Below, in pieces: positions 5,585 to 6,416 of a DNA stretch of 6,416 bases (positions are counted from its first letter, which is position 1; each line of letters starts with the position of its first letter). The stretch lies in assembly GCA_026645635.1 (NCBI GenBank), contig JAPKMV010000205.1:1-6416 (forward strand), in the 5' to 3' direction. The notes beneath the pieces are model-generated. The model did no database searches. It worked only from the letters and a program-made list of their open reading frames with translations, and was not told the origin of the DNA. A program made the translations under genes and the position numbers. The DNA is from Caldilineaceae bacterium (lineage in GTDB: Bacteria > Chloroflexota > Anaerolineae > Caldilineales > Caldilineaceae).

Positions 5585-5604
5585 AGATAGAGCCTGAAAA
5601 GGAA

Positions 5605-6416
<812 letters not shown>

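Larger units (their letters stand above)
5297..5604 (+). other. 16S rRNA 5' leader (external transcribed spacer)
   Basis: The leader runs from the predicted transcription start to the 16S 5' end and has no coding potential. Several helices are visible: CCTGCG (5302-5307) with CGCAGG (5340-5345); CGTTGT (5327-5332) with ACAACG (5353-5358); and AGCG TTTA CGCT (5461-5472). The first two would be mutually exclusive in part. The 16S processing stem should use the sequence near 5470-5604, but its 3' partner lies beyond the window. Confidence 0.65.

Overview
The window looks like a piece of a GC-rich Chloroflexota chromosome. The partial 16S rRNA at the right end has signatures I associate with the Anaerolineae/Caldilineae side of the phylum: the start of the gene reads AGAGTTTGATCCTGGCTCAG followed by GATGAACGCTGG, the V1 and V3 regions are short, and the 3' part contains GATGAACACTAGGTGTCGG. 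This placement is from memory of 16S patterns, not from a search. The protein genes have strongly GC-biased third codon positions.

Layout. (1) At the left edge there are short ATCTGCG repeats, then a minus-strand histidine-phosphatase gene (71-742). (2) A divergent intergenic region (743-1108) holds a near-consensus plus-strand promoter (TTGACA, 17-nt spacer, extended -10 TGT-TACACT). A 21-codon reading frame starts about at the predicted transcription start. A textbook intrinsic terminator (10-bp stem, AGAA loop, T-tract) follows, and then a CACAGAG/CACGGAGG-type inverted repeat. (3) An arginine-biosynthesis cluster follows in the order argC, argB, argD and a short GNAT-type N-acetylglutamate synthase (argA-like). 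(4) An rRNA promoter, a leader of about 310 nt with a boxA-like element, and the first 812 nt of 16S rRNA complete the window.

The four arg genes cover glutamate to N-acetylornithine: ArgA-like makes N-acetylglutamate, ArgB phosphorylates it, ArgC reduces it and ArgD transaminates it. argC and argB overlap by 4 nt (GTGA). argD is broken: its N-terminal and C-terminal halves are in different frames, joined at about 3790-3816 in a GC-rich stretch just before the PLP lysine. The PD..T motif normally found there is missing from both frames.

Two points deserve a second look. The promoter, mini-ORF and terminator upstream of argC could be an attenuator or a free-standing small RNA. In addition, the starts of argC, argD and argA are each preceded by a long hairpin built from a different short-period low-complexity unit: CACAGAG-type, GGGGTTTT-type and AATCTCC-type. 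The last is a perfect 30-bp inverted repeat. The three share architecture but not sequence.
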